From Pseudomonas fluorescens (lineage in GTDB: Bacteria; Pseudomonadota; Gammaproteobacteria; Pseudomonadales; Pseudomonadaceae), in assembly GCF_001307155.1 (NCBI RefSeq), contig NZ_CP012830.1, positions 4,090,501-4,154,500 on the forward strand: a DNA stretch of 64,000 nt, in the 5' to 3' direction. The notes below the pieces were generated by a model. The model ran no database searches, was not told the DNA's origin, and worked only from the letters and a program-made list of their open reading frames with translations. Shown piece after piece: positions 16,842 through 25,904 of this stretch (positions within the stretch are counted from its first letter, which is position 1; each line of letters starts with the position of its first letter). The position numbers were made by a program, and so were the translations under genes.

Positions 16842-18059
16842 ATGCCCCACGCCGCCCAAATGTCCCCTGTCTCCGAAGTCTCGGGGCAATCGTCCTCTGT
16901 AGAGCAGGCAAGTCGGCTTGGCCTTGAGCAGGCGTTCGCGCTGTTCAGTCAGATGTCGAGCCAACTGACCGATTCCTACAGCATGCTTGAAGCACGGGTC
17001 ACCGAGCTCAAGGGCGAACTGGCAGTGGTCAGTGCTCAGCGCATGCAAGAGCTGGCCGAAAAAGAACGCCTGGCCAACCGGCTGCAAAACCTTCTCGACT
17101 TGTTGCCGGGTGGCGTCATCGTCATCGATGCCCAGGGGATGGTGCGCGAAGCCAATCCGGCGGCCTGCGAGCTGCTGGGTCTACCGCTTGAAGGCGAGTT
17201 GTGGCGTCATGTGATTGCCCGCTGCTTTGCTCCACGCGAAGACGACGGTCATGAAATTTCTCTGAAGGATGGTCGACGCCTGTCGATTTCCACGCGCTCG
17301 CTGGATGCCGAACCGGGCCAGTTGGTGCTGCTTAACGACCTGACCGAAACCCGGCACCTGCAGGACCAATTGGCTCGCCATGAGCGCTTGTCGTCCCTCG
17401 GCCGGATGGTCGCTTCCCTGGCGCATCAGATTCGCACGCCGCTGTCCGCAGCATTGCTGTATGCCAGTCATTTGACTGAGCAAGAGCTGCCGGTCGCTAC
17501 CCAGCAGCGGTTTGCCGGACGTTTGAAAGAGCGCCTGCATGAGCTTGAGCATCAGGTGCGGGACATGCTGGTGTTCGCTCGCGGCGAACTGCCGTTGACT
17601 GATCGCCTGACACCCGGGGCGCTCCTTCACTCGCTGCAAGCGGCGGCATTGACGCATGTCCAGGATTATCCGGTGCGCTGGCAGTGCGACAGTCATGCCG
17701 GAGAGTTGCTGTGTAATCGCGACACGCTGGTCGGCGCGCTGCTGAACCTGATTGAAAATGCGATTCAGGCCAGTGCTGGCGATGTCCGTCTGAAGGTCCA
17801 TCTCTACACCCGTGAAAACACCCTTCGGCTGTGCGTCAGCGATAACGGCGGCGGTATCGACCCCACTGTGCTGGCGCGCCTGGGTGAGCCGTTTTTTACG
17901 ACTAAAACCACCGGTACCGGCCTTGGCCTGACCGTAGTCAAGGCGGTGGCCCGTGCTCATCAGGGAGAATTGCAACTGCGCTCGCGGCCGGGCCGCGGCA
18001 CGTGTGCGGTGGTGGTCTTGCCGTTGTTCTCCAGCGCTCAAGGAGTGGAAAGAGACTGA
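16842..18059 (+). CDS. fleS: Sensor histidine kinase FleS
   Basis: FleS (405 aa) phosphorylates FleR. There is no membrane segment, so it is cytoplasmic. A PAS domain is seen at about residues 85-175 (DLLPGGVIVIDAQGMVREAN), then the dimerisation H box with the phospho-acceptor His (VASLAHQIRTPLSAALLYAS), the N box (LLNLIENAIQAS) and the G boxes (VSDNGGGID, TTGTGLGLTVV). Its stop overlaps the fleR start (ATGA). Confidence 0.95.
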   Translation: MPHAAQMSPVSEVSGQSSSVEQASRLGLEQAFALFSQMSSQLTDSYSMLEARVTELKGELAVVSAQRMQELAEKERLANRLQNLLDLLPGGVIVIDAQGMVREANPAACELLGLPLEGELWRHVIARCFAPREDDGHEISLKDGRRLSISTRSLDAEPGQLVLLNDLTETRHLQDQLARHERLSSLGRMVASLAHQIRTPLSAALLYASHLTEQELPVATQQRFAGRLKERLHELEHQVRDMLVFARGELPLTDRLTPGALLHSLQAAALTHVQDYPVRWQCDSHAGELLCNRDTLVGALLNLIENAIQASAGDVRLKVHLYTRENTLRLCVSDNGGGIDPTVLARLGEPFFTTKTTGTGLGLTVVKAVARAHQGELQLRSRPGRGTCAVVVLPLFSSAQGVERD

Positions 18060-19459
18060 TGGCAATCAAGGTTTTACTGGTCGAAGATGACCGCTCGCTG
18101 CGCGAAGCATTGACGGATACGCTGCTGCTGGCCGGTCACGACTACACCGCAGTGGGCTCGGCCGAAGATGCGCTGCAAGCCGTGGCGAGCGAGTCATTCA
18201 ATCTGGTGGTCAGTGACGTCAACATGCCGGGCATGGATGGTCATCAGTTGTTGGGGTTGTTGCGAATTCGTCAGCCGCAGTTGCCGGTCTTGCTGATGAC
18301 CGCTCATGGCGCGGTCGAGCGCGCTGTCGATGCGATGCGTCAGGGGGCGGCGGACTATCTGGTCAAGCCGTTCGAGCCCAAGGCGTTGCTGGATCTGGTG
18401 GCGCGCCATGCCCTGGGTTGTCTCGGCGCCGCAGAGGGCGAAGGCCCGGTAGCGTTCGAACCGGCCAGTGCGCAGCTGCTTGAGCTGGCAGCTCGTGTGG
18501 CGCGCAGTGATTCGACGGTGTTGATCTCGGGTGAGTCGGGGACCGGCAAAGAAGTGTTGGCGCGATACATCCACCAGCACTCGCGTCGCGCCAGTCAGCC
18601 GTTCATTGCAATCAATTGCGCGGCGATCCCGGACAACATGCTCGAGGCGACCTTGTTCGGGCATGAGAAAGGTTCGTTCACCGGCGCTATTGCGGCTCAG
18701 GCCGGCAAGTTCGAGCAGGCCGATGGCGGGACCATTCTGCTCGATGAAATTTCCGAAATGCCCCTGGGGCTTCAGGCCAAGCTGCTGCGCGTGTTGCAGG
18801 AGCGTGAAGTCGAGCGCGTGGGTGCACGCAAGCCGATTGCGCTGGATATCCGGGTGGTCGCAACCACGAACCGCGATCTGGCGGGCGAAGTGGCGGCGGG
18901 GCGCTTTCGCGAAGATCTTTACTATCGCCTGTCGGTGTTTCCGCTGGCCTGGCGTCCGTTGCGTGAGCGCACCGCCGATATCTTGCCGCTGGCCGAGCGT
19001 CTGCTGGCCAAGCACGTCAATAAAATGAAGCATGCCGCTGCCAGGCTGTCGCCGGAAGCTCAGGCTTGCCTGATCGGTTATCCGTGGCCGGGCAACGTAC
19101 GTGAGCTGGACAATGCCATTCAGCGGGCGCTGATTTTGCAGCAGGGTGGTTTGATTCAGCCGCAGGACTTTTGCCTTGCGGGGCCGGTCGCTTGCGCGCC
19201 ACTGCCAGCATTGACACCGGCTCCAATGTCGTCACGCATGCTCGAAGTCGAGGCACCGCAAGGCGATTCAGCGGGCGCGCTGGGCGATGACCTGCGGCGT
19301 CGCGAGTTTCAGATGATTATCGATACCTTGCGTTCCGAGCGCGGGCGGCGTAAGGAGGCGGCCGAGCGCTTGGGTATCAGCCCGCGGACCTTGCGCTACA
19401 AGCTTGCGCAAATGCGCGATGCGGGAATGGACGTCGAAGGTTACTTGTTTGCGACCTGA
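18059..19459 (+). CDS. fleR: Sigma-54 response regulator FleR
   Basis: FleR (466 aa) activates the second tier of flagellar operons with RpoN. It has a receiver domain with phospho-acceptor Asp53 (VVSDVNMPGMDG), an AAA+ domain with Walker A (SGESGTGKEVLARYIH) and a GSFTGA loop (a variant of GAFTGA), and a C-terminal helix-turn-helix (AAERLGISPRTLRYKLAQMR). The start ATG at 18059 overlaps the fleS stop by one base; the open frame begins earlier but inside fleS. Confidence 0.96.
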   Translation: MAIKVLLVEDDRSLREALTDTLLLAGHDYTAVGSAEDALQAVASESFNLVVSDVNMPGMDGHQLLGLLRIRQPQLPVLLMTAHGAVERAVDAMRQGAADYLVKPFEPKALLDLVARHALGCLGAAEGEGPVAFEPASAQLLELAARVARSDSTVLISGESGTGKEVLARYIHQHSRRASQPFIAINCAAIPDNMLEATLFGHEKGSFTGAIAAQAGKFEQADGGTILLDEISEMPLGLQAKLLRVLQEREVERVGARKPIALDIRVVATTNRDLAGEVAAGRFREDLYYRLSVFPLAWRPLRERTADILPLAERLLAKHVNKMKHAAARLSPEAQACLIGYPWPGNVRELDNAIQRALILQQGGLIQPQDFCLAGPVACAPLPALTPAPMSSRMLEVEAPQGDSAGALGDDLRRREFQMIIDTLRSERGRRKEAAERLGISPRTLRYKLAQMRDAGMDVEGYLFAT

Positions 19460-19467
19460 CCCGTATC

Positions 19468-19627
19468 TGTAGCAGCTGTCGAGCTTGCGAGGCGGCGTTC
19501 GGCTCGGTCCGCGTTCGGGCGAAGCAGTCGTAAACCGGGCGACGAGATTTTCCAGAAAAAACGCGAACGCAGGATCTGCGAGGACTGCGTCCTCGAACGC
19601 AGCCTCGCAAGCTCGGCAGCTGCTACA
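19468..19627. repeat. Long inverted repeat, second REP-like family
   Basis: Arms of about 26 bases at 19468-19493 and 19602-19627 are near-perfect inverted copies, starting TGTAGCAGCTGTCGAGCTTG, and enclose about 108 bases with further short hairpins. The pattern is that of a REP doublet, different in sequence from the copies at 667, 50701 and 61986. It lies between fleR and the fliE promoter. Confidence 0.75.
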
Positions 19628-19673
19628 GGGGCGGTGATCGGTGTCGGACTTTTATGAAGTGTCGCCATGGAGC

Positions 19674-19689
19674 TGGCACCCTTGTTGCT
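19674..19689 (+). promoter_or_regulatory. Sigma-54 promoter of fliEFGHIJ
   Basis: TGGCACCCTTGTTGCT is a near-perfect -24/-12 match (GG at 19675-19676, GC at 19687-19688). It is 62 bases before fliE. Confidence 0.9.
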
Positions 19690-19750
19690 AACACCACTCT
19701 ATCCGCCGAGTGAGTGTCAAAAAATTGCGGGTCGTCAGAGAGAGTAGACC

Positions 19751-20080
19751 ATGAGCCAGGGTATTGAATTTAATCGGTTGATGTTGGACATGCGGTCCAT
19801 GCAAATGGACGCCATGGCTCAGCCGAAAGCCGCCGTTGCAGTGCCGGAAATGGGCGGCAGCAGCTTTTCCGACATGCTCGGTCAGGCCGTCAACAAGGTC
19901 AACGACACCCAACAGGCTTCGAACCAACTGGCCAATGCTTTCGAAATTGGCAAAAGCGGCGTCGACCTGACAGATGTAATGATTTCCTCGCAAAAGGCCA
20001 GCGTATCTTTCCAGGCGTTGACCCAAGTGCGTAACAAGCTGGTTCAGGCATACCAAGACATCATGCAGATGCCGGTTTAA
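19751..20080 (+). CDS. fliE: Rod/MS-ring junction protein FliE
   Basis: FliE (109 aa) connects the MS-ring to the rod and is needed for export of other rod proteins. The conserved C-terminal half (FEIGKSGVDLTDVMISSQKA, SVSFQALTQVRNKLVQAYQD) is typical. It opens the fliE-J operon. Confidence 0.96.
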   Translation: MSQGIEFNRLMLDMRSMQMDAMAQPKAAVAVPEMGGSSFSDMLGQAVNKVNDTQQASNQLANAFEIGKSGVDLTDVMISSQKASVSFQALTQVRNKLVQAYQDIMQMPV

Positions 20081-20095
20081 GGACGAGATTGAGTC

Positions 20096-21883
20096 ATGGC
20101 AGAAGCAGTCGCCGATAACGTTCCGGCCAAGGTCACGCCAGCAGACGGCAAACCGCCGTTGTTTGGTCTGTCCTTCCTGGAAAACCTCTCCGAGATGACC
20201 ATGCTGCGTCAGGTAGGCCTGTTGGTTGGCCTGGCTGCGAGCGTGGCGATTGGTTTTGCCGTGGTGCTGTGGTCGCAGCAACCCGACTATCGGCCGCTGT
20301 ACGGCAGCCTTGCCGGTATGGACGCCAAGCAGGTCATGGAAACCCTGGCCGCTGCCGACATTCCCTACACCGTTGAACCCAACTCCGGTGCCTTGCTGGT
20401 CAAGGCCGATGATGTAGCGCGCGCGCGGCTCAAGCTCGCCGCTGCTGGTGTCACTCCCAGCGACGGCAACATCGGTTTTGAAATCCTCGACAAGGACCAG
20501 GGCCTGGGGACCAGTCAGTTCATGGAGGCGACCCGTTATCGTCGCGGCCTTGAGGGTGAACTGGCGCGGACCATTTCCAGCCTGAACAACGTCAAGGGCG
20601 CCCGAGTGCACCTGGCGATTCCGAAAAGCTCGGTATTCGTGCGTGATGAACGCAAGCCCAGCGCATCGGTGCTGGTCGAGCTTTACTCAGGCCGTTCGCT
20701 GGAACCGGGCCAGGTCATGGCCATCATCAACCTGGTGTCGACCGCCGTTCCTGAGTTGAGCAAGTCGCAGATCACCGTCGTCGACCAGAAGGGCACCTTG
20801 CTCTCCGATCAGGCGGAAAACTCCGAACTGACCATGGCCGGCAAGCAATTCGATTACAGCCGCCGCATGGAAAGCATGCTCACACAGCGTGTGCACAATA
20901 TTCTGCAGCCAGTGCTGGGTAACGATCGCTACAAGGCTGAAGTCTCCGCCGACGTGGATTTCAGTGCAGTCGAGTCGACTTCGGAGCAGTTCAATCCGGA
21001 TCAGCCGGCCCTGCGCAGCGAGCAATCGACGTCCGAGCAGCGCACCGCCAGCAACGGCCCGCAAGGCGTTCCCGGTGCGCTGAGCAACCAGCCGCCATCG
21101 CCGGCTTCAGCACCACAAACCACCGGTGGCTCGAGCGCTTCCGCTGGCATGGTGCAGCCAGGTCAGCCGCTGCTGGATGCCAACGGCCAGCAAATCATGG
21201 ACCCGGCAACCGGTCAGCCAATGCTGGCACCGTACCCGGCGGACAAGCGTCAACAATCCACCAAGAACTTCGAGCTCGACCGTTCCATCAGCCACACCAA
21301 GCAACAACAGGGCCGATTGAATCGCCTGTCGGTTGCGGTCGTTGTGGATGATCAGGTCAAGGTCAATGCGGCCAACGGTGAAACTACCCGCGCGCCGTGG
21401 AGCACCGATGAATTGGCACGCTTCACACGTCTGGTGCAGGACGCCGTCGGTTTTGATGCCAGCCGTGGTGACAGCGTCAGCGTGATCAACGTGCCGTTCT
21501 CGGCCGAGCGTGGCGAAGTCATCGCTGACATTCCGTTCTACTCGCAGCCCTGGTTCTGGGATGTGGTGAAACAGGTTCTCGGCGTGTTGTTCATCCTGGT
21601 GCTGGTGTTCGGCGTGCTGCGTCCGGTGCTCAACAACATTACCGGCGGCGGTAAAGGCAAGCAATTGGCGGGTCTTGGCAGCGATGTCGAGCTCGGTGGC
21701 ATGGGCGGCCTGGACGGCGAACTGGCCAACGACCGCGTCAGCCTAGGTGGTCCGCAAAGTATTCTGCTGCCTAGCCCGAGCGAAGGCTATGACGCACAGT
21801 TGAACGCAATCAAGAGCCTGGTGGCCGAAGATCCGGGTCGTGTGGCTCAGGTCGTGAAAGAGTGGATTAACGCAGATGAGTGA
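20096..21883 (+). CDS. fliF: Flagellar MS-ring protein FliF
   Basis: FliF (595 aa) forms the inner-membrane MS-ring on which the motor is built. It has two membrane segments at about residues 41-59 and 491-513, with the ring-building domains (YPLYGSLAGMDAKQVMETL-like region, then YRRGLEGELARTI) between them. The cytoplasmic C-terminus (VAEDPGRVAQVVKEWINADE) binds FliG. A Ser/Pro/Gln-rich stretch at about 320-390 is the variable periplasmic loop. It overlaps fliG by eight bases. Confidence 0.97.
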   Translation: MAEAVADNVPAKVTPADGKPPLFGLSFLENLSEMTMLRQVGLLVGLAASVAIGFAVVLWSQQPDYRPLYGSLAGMDAKQVMETLAAADIPYTVEPNSGALLVKADDVARARLKLAAAGVTPSDGNIGFEILDKDQGLGTSQFMEATRYRRGLEGELARTISSLNNVKGARVHLAIPKSSVFVRDERKPSASVLVELYSGRSLEPGQVMAIINLVSTAVPELSKSQITVVDQKGTLLSDQAENSELTMAGKQFDYSRRMESMLTQRVHNILQPVLGNDRYKAEVSADVDFSAVESTSEQFNPDQPALRSEQSTSEQRTASNGPQGVPGALSNQPPSPASAPQTTGGSSASAGMVQPGQPLLDANGQQIMDPATGQPMLAPYPADKRQQSTKNFELDRSISHTKQQQGRLNRLSVAVVVDDQVKVNAANGETTRAPWSTDELARFTRLVQDAVGFDASRGDSVSVINVPFSAERGEVIADIPFYSQPWFWDVVKQVLGVLFILVLVFGVLRPVLNNITGGGKGKQLAGLGSDVELGGMGGLDGELANDRVSLGGPQSILLPSPSEGYDAQLNAIKSLVAEDPGRVAQVVKEWINADE

Positions 21884-22895
21884 TAACCGAGCCGCTATCG
21901 CCAAACTCAGCCGGGTCGACAAAGCCGCGATTCTGCTGCTGTCCCTGGGTTCAACCGATGCTGCGCAAGTGCTGCGTCACATGGGGCCCAAAGAGGTCCA
22001 GCGTGTGGGTGTGGCCATGGCGCAAATGGGCAACGTGCACCGTGAGCAGGTCGAGCAGGTGATGAGCGAGTTCGTCGACATCGTCGGCGATCAGACCAGC
22101 CTCGGCGTCGGCTCCGATGACTATGTGCGCAAGATGCTCACCCAGGCGCTGGGCGAAGACAAGGCCAACGGCCTGATCGACCGAATTCTGCTGGGTGGCA
22201 ACACCAGCGGCCTGGACAGCCTGAAGTGGATGGAACCGCGTGCCGTGGCGGACGTGATCCGTTACGAGCACCCGCAGATCCAGGCCATCGTCGTGGCGTA
22301 TCTCGACCCGGATCAGGCCGGCGAAGTACTCGGTAACTTCGACCATAAAGTACGCCTCGACATTATTTTACGCGTGTCTTCGCTGAACACCGTACAGCCT
22401 GCCGCGCTGAAAGAACTCAACCAGATTCTCGAGAAGCAATTCTCCGGCAACTCCAACGCCGCACGCACCACCTTGGGTGGTATCAAGCGTGCAGCCGACA
22501 TCATGAACTTCCTCGACAGCTCGATCGAAGGCCAGCTGATGGACTCGATCCGCGAAGTCGACGAAGACCTGTCCGGTCAGATCGAAGACCTCATGTTCGT
22601 GTTCAACAACCTGTCCGACGTCGACGACCGCGGAATTCAGGCGTTGCTGCGCGAAGTCTCCTCGGATGTGCTGGTGTTGGCCCTCAAGGGCTCGGACGAA
22701 GGCGTCAAGGAAAAGATCTTCAAGAACATGTCCAAGCGGGCGGCCGAATTGCTCCGCGACGACCTGGAGGCCAAGGGCCCGGTACGCGTCAGCGACGTCG
22801 AAACCGCACAGAAAGAAATCCTCACCATTGCCCGCCGTATGGCCGAAGCCGGAGAAATCGTTCTCGGCGGCAAGGGCGGCGAGGAAATGATTTAA
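21876..22895 (+). CDS. fliG: Motor switch protein FliG
   Basis: FliG (339 aa) links the MS-ring to FliM and carries the charged torque helix facing the stator. The N-terminal ring domain (VDKAAILLLSLGSTDAAQVL), the middle domain with an EHPQ motif (YEHPQIQAIVVAYL) and the C-terminal charged domain (VDEDLSGQIEDLMFVFNNL) are all present. Length is typical. Confidence 0.98.
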   Translation: MSDNRAAIAKLSRVDKAAILLLSLGSTDAAQVLRHMGPKEVQRVGVAMAQMGNVHREQVEQVMSEFVDIVGDQTSLGVGSDDYVRKMLTQALGEDKANGLIDRILLGGNTSGLDSLKWMEPRAVADVIRYEHPQIQAIVVAYLDPDQAGEVLGNFDHKVRLDIILRVSSLNTVQPAALKELNQILEKQFSGNSNAARTTLGGIKRAADIMNFLDSSIEGQLMDSIREVDEDLSGQIEDLMFVFNNLSDVDDRGIQALLREVSSDVLVLALKGSDEGVKEKIFKNMSKRAAELLRDDLEAKGPVRVSDVETAQKEILTIARRMAEAGEIVLGGKGGEEMI

Positions 22896-22899
22896 CGCC

Positions 22900-23709
22900 A
22901 TGGCATCCAAGAGTGATGAGTCGCCCACCGACCTGATCCGTGCGCGTGATGTTCGCGGTTTTGATACCTGGTCGTTGCCCAGCTTCGACCCGCACGTCCC
23001 GGAGCCTGAACCCGAGCCTGAGCCCGAGCCGCCGGAGATGGAAGAAGTGCCGCTGGAGGAAGTCCAGCCACTGACCCTCGAAGAGCTCGAAAGCATTCGT
23101 CAGGAAGCCTACAACGAAGGCTTCGCTACCGGTGAGCGAGAAGGTTTTCACAGCACCACGCTCAAGGTTCGTCAGGAAGCTGACGTGGCCCTGAGCGCGA
23201 AGCTCGCCAGTCTTGAATTGCTGATGGGCAATCTGTTCGAACCGATTGCCGAGCAGGATACGCAGATCGAGAAATCCCTGGTCGGGCTGGTTCAGCACAT
23301 TGCCAAACAGGTGATTCAGCGCGAACTGGCCATCGACTCGACGCAAATCGAACACGTCATGCGCGAAGCCCTGAAATTGCTGCCGCTAGGCGTCGGGAAT
23401 GTGCGTCTGTACATCAACCCGCAGGACTTCGAGCAGGTCAAGGCATTGCGTGAGCGCCATGAGGAGACCTGGCGCATCGTTGAAGACGAAGCCATGTTGC
23501 CGGGCGGATGCCGGGTAGAGACCGAGCACAGCCGCATCGACGCGACCGTAGAAACCCGTATCACGCAGATCATGGCCAAGCTGTTCGATCAATTGCACGA
23601 TCAGGCGCTGCATCCGGCCGAGGCGGATTTGACGCTGGAGCTACCCGTCAGCGAAAAGCCGTCTGCCGCAGCACTTGAGCCAGAGCCGGAAATCGCTGAT
23701 GCGCCTTGA
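22900..23709 (+). CDS. fliH: Flagellar export ATPase regulator FliH
   Basis: FliH (269 aa) binds and restrains the export ATPase FliI and docks it at the gate. A Pro-Glu repeat lies at about residues 31-45, just before a Glu-rich helix. The long central coiled coil (EAYNEGFATGEREGF, the GxxxG-type repeat) and the C-terminal HrpE/FliH domain are visible. Its end overlaps the start of fliI by eleven bases. Confidence 0.95.
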   Translation: MASKSDESPTDLIRARDVRGFDTWSLPSFDPHVPEPEPEPEPEPPEMEEVPLEEVQPLTLEELESIRQEAYNEGFATGEREGFHSTTLKVRQEADVALSAKLASLELLMGNLFEPIAEQDTQIEKSLVGLVQHIAKQVIQRELAIDSTQIEHVMREALKLLPLGVGNVRLYINPQDFEQVKALRERHEETWRIVEDEAMLPGGCRVETEHSRIDATVETRITQIMAKLFDQLHDQALHPAEADLTLELPVSEKPSAAALEPEPEIADAP

Positions 23710-25057
23710 TCGCACCAGCTTCGGCAAGCGCCTGAGCACTTATGCACAGGCCACCGAGTTGCCCGGCCAACCGATCCTCGAAGGACGCTTGCTGCGCATG
23801 GTCGGCCTGACGCTTGAAGCCGAGGGCCTGCGCGCCGCCATGGGCAGCCGTTGCATGGTGATCAACGACGACAGTTATCACCCGGTACAGGTCGAAGCTG
23901 AAGTCATGGGCTTCTCTGGCAACAAGGTGTTTCTGATGCCGGTCGGCAGTGTCGCCGGCATCGCCCCGGGCGCCAGGGTGGTGCCCTTGGCCGATGCCGG
24001 GCGCTTGCCGATGGGCATGAGCATGCTCGGGCGGGTACTGGATGGCGCCGGCCGTGCGCTGGACGGCAAGGGCGGAATGAAAGCCGAAGACTGGGTGCCG
24101 ATGGATGGTCCCACCATCAACCCGCTCAAGCGCGATCCCATCAGCCAGCCGCTGGACGTGGGTATTCGCTCCATCAACGGATTATTGACGGTCGGTCGCG
24201 GTCAGCGCCTCGGCCTCTTCGCCGGCACCGGCGTCGGCAAGAGTGTGTTGCTGGGCATGATGACCCGCTTCACCGAAGCCGACATCATCGTGGTCGGGCT
24301 GATCGGCGAGCGGGGTCGCGAGGTCAAGGAATTCATCGAGCACATCCTCGGTGAGGAGGGGCTCAAGCGTTCCGTGGTGGTGGCGTCGCCTGCGGACGAT
24401 GCGCCGCTGATGCGTCTGCGCGCCGCGATGTACTGCACGCGAATCGCCGAGTATTTCCGCGACAAGGGCAAGAACGTCCTGTTGCTGATGGATTCGCTGA
24501 CCCGTTTTGCTCAGGCGCAACGGGAAATCGCCCTGGCCATCGGTGAGCCACCGGCGACCAAGGGTTATCCGCCATCGGTATTCGCCAAACTGCCGAAACT
24601 GGTGGAGCGTGCCGGTAATGCCGAGGCGGGCGGCGGTTCGATCACCGCATTTTATACGGTGTTGTCCGAGGGTGACGACCAGCAGGATCCGATCGCCGAT
24701 GCCGCTCGAGGCGTACTCGACGGGCACATCGTCCTGTCGCGTCGCTTGGCGGAAGAGGGGCATTACCCGGCGATCGACATCGAAGCGTCCATCAGTCGGG
24801 TCATGCCATCGGTGGTCAGCCCAGAGCACATGACCCGTGCGCAGTATTTCAAGCAGCTCTGGTCGCGTTATCAGCAAAGCCGCGACCTGATCAGCGTCGG
24901 CGCCTATGTAGCGGGCGGCGACCGGGAAACCGATCTGGCGATCTCGTTGCAGCCGCAGTTGGCCAAGTACTTGCGTCAGGGCCTGAACGACAGCATCAAC
25001 CTGGGCGAGAGCGAGGCATACCTTGCCTCGATCTTTGCCCCGGCGGCTGGCGGCTAA
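23699..25057 (+). CDS. fliI: Flagellum-specific ATPase FliI
   Basis: FliI (452 aa) is the export ATPase, related to the F1 beta subunit. Walker A reads GLFAGTGVGKSVLL and Walker B is in NVLLLMDSLTRFAQAQREIA. The start ATG at 23699 is within the fliH end and gives the usual MRLDRTSFGKRL; the open frame extends further upstream inside fliH. Confidence 0.97.
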   Translation: MRLDRTSFGKRLSTYAQATELPGQPILEGRLLRMVGLTLEAEGLRAAMGSRCMVINDDSYHPVQVEAEVMGFSGNKVFLMPVGSVAGIAPGARVVPLADAGRLPMGMSMLGRVLDGAGRALDGKGGMKAEDWVPMDGPTINPLKRDPISQPLDVGIRSINGLLTVGRGQRLGLFAGTGVGKSVLLGMMTRFTEADIIVVGLIGERGREVKEFIEHILGEEGLKRSVVVASPADDAPLMRLRAAMYCTRIAEYFRDKGKNVLLLMDSLTRFAQAQREIALAIGEPPATKGYPPSVFAKLPKLVERAGNAEAGGGSITAFYTVLSEGDDQQDPIADAARGVLDGHIVLSRRLAEEGHYPAIDIEASISRVMPSVVSPEHMTRAQYFKQLWSRYQQSRDLISVGAYVAGGDRETDLAISLQPQLAKYLRQGLNDSINLGESEAYLASIFAPAAGG

Positions 25058-25063
25058 CACCTC

Positions 25064-25513
25064 ATGGCCCAGAGCCGGTCGGCGCGCCTGGCGCCCGTGG
25101 TCGATATGGCTGAAAAGGCCGAAAAGACCGCTGCCCAGCGCCTGGGTCACTTTCAGGGCCAGGTGCGATTGGCCGAAAGCAAGCTCGCCGACCTCGAAAG
25201 CTTCCGCCTCGAGTACCAGGAACAATGGATCGTACGCGGCAGCAGTGGCGTCTCGGGGCAATGGTTGCTGGGGTATCAGGGCTTTCTCGCGCAACTGGGT
25301 ACCGCGATCGATCAGCAGCGCCAAAGCCTGGCCTGGCATCAGAACAACCTGAACAAGGCGCGTGACACCTGGCAGCAGGCATTTGCCCGGGTTGAAGGGC
25401 TGCGCAAGCTGGTGCAGCGTTACATTGATGAGGCTCGCCAACTCGAAGACCGGCGTGAGCAGAAACTGCTCGATGAGCTTTCCCAGCGTTTGCCGCGCCA
25501 CGACCCGTATTGA
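25064..25513 (+). CDS. fliJ: Export chaperone/stalk protein FliJ
   Basis: FliJ (149 aa) is an almost wholly helical coiled-coil protein that sits in the FliI ring like a rotor stalk. Heptad-rich helices (AEKAEKTAAQRLGHFQGQVR at the start) and position after fliI identify it. Six bases separate it from fliI. Confidence 0.93.
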   Translation: MAQSRSARLAPVVDMAEKAEKTAAQRLGHFQGQVRLAESKLADLESFRLEYQEQWIVRGSSGVSGQWLLGYQGFLAQLGTAIDQQRQSLAWHQNNLNKARDTWQQAFARVEGLRKLVQRYIDEARQLEDRREQKLLDELSQRLPRHDPY

Positions 25514-25590
25514 GCGATCTTTTGACCTTGCTCATGCTCCCGGCAAGTGCTAAACCTTCTACACGTTGCCAATGACAGGGAAGCCGCAGC

Positions 25591-25899
25591 ATGTCAGTCG
25601 TTACAGAAGTATCGCCGGATGGGCAAAAACTCACGATTTCGGTCAAGGGGCGGTTCGATTTCGCCAAGCATCAGGAGTTTCGCGAGTCCTACGAGCGCCC
25701 CGACGGGCAAATGCCAAACTCGGTGGTGGTCGACTTGAAGGAAGCAACCTACCTCGACAGCTCGGCGTTGGGTATGTTGCTGCTGTTGCGTGATCACGCT
25801 GGCGGAGACAATTCCGATATTCGCGTGGTCAACAGCAGTTCCGATGTGAAGAAAATCCTCGCCATCTCCAACTTCGACAAGCTGTTCGACATCAGTTGA
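25591..25899 (+). CDS. hsbA: STAS-domain anti-anti-sigma factor HsbA
   Basis: HsbA (102 aa) is a single STAS domain. The phosphorylatable serine lies in YLDSSALGML (Ser57 or Ser58). In P. aeruginosa, HsbA is dephosphorylated or phosphorylated by HsbR and, depending on state, binds FlgM or a diguanylate cyclase, which shifts cells between swimming and biofilm. The neighbours hsbR and hptB support the call. Here the module sits inside the flagellar cluster between fliJ and fliK. Confidence 0.9.
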   Translation: MSVVTEVSPDGQKLTISVKGRFDFAKHQEFRESYERPDGQMPNSVVVDLKEATYLDSSALGMLLLLRDHAGGDNSDIRVVNSSSDVKKILAISNFDKLFDIS

Positions 25900-25904
25900 C
25901 CGTC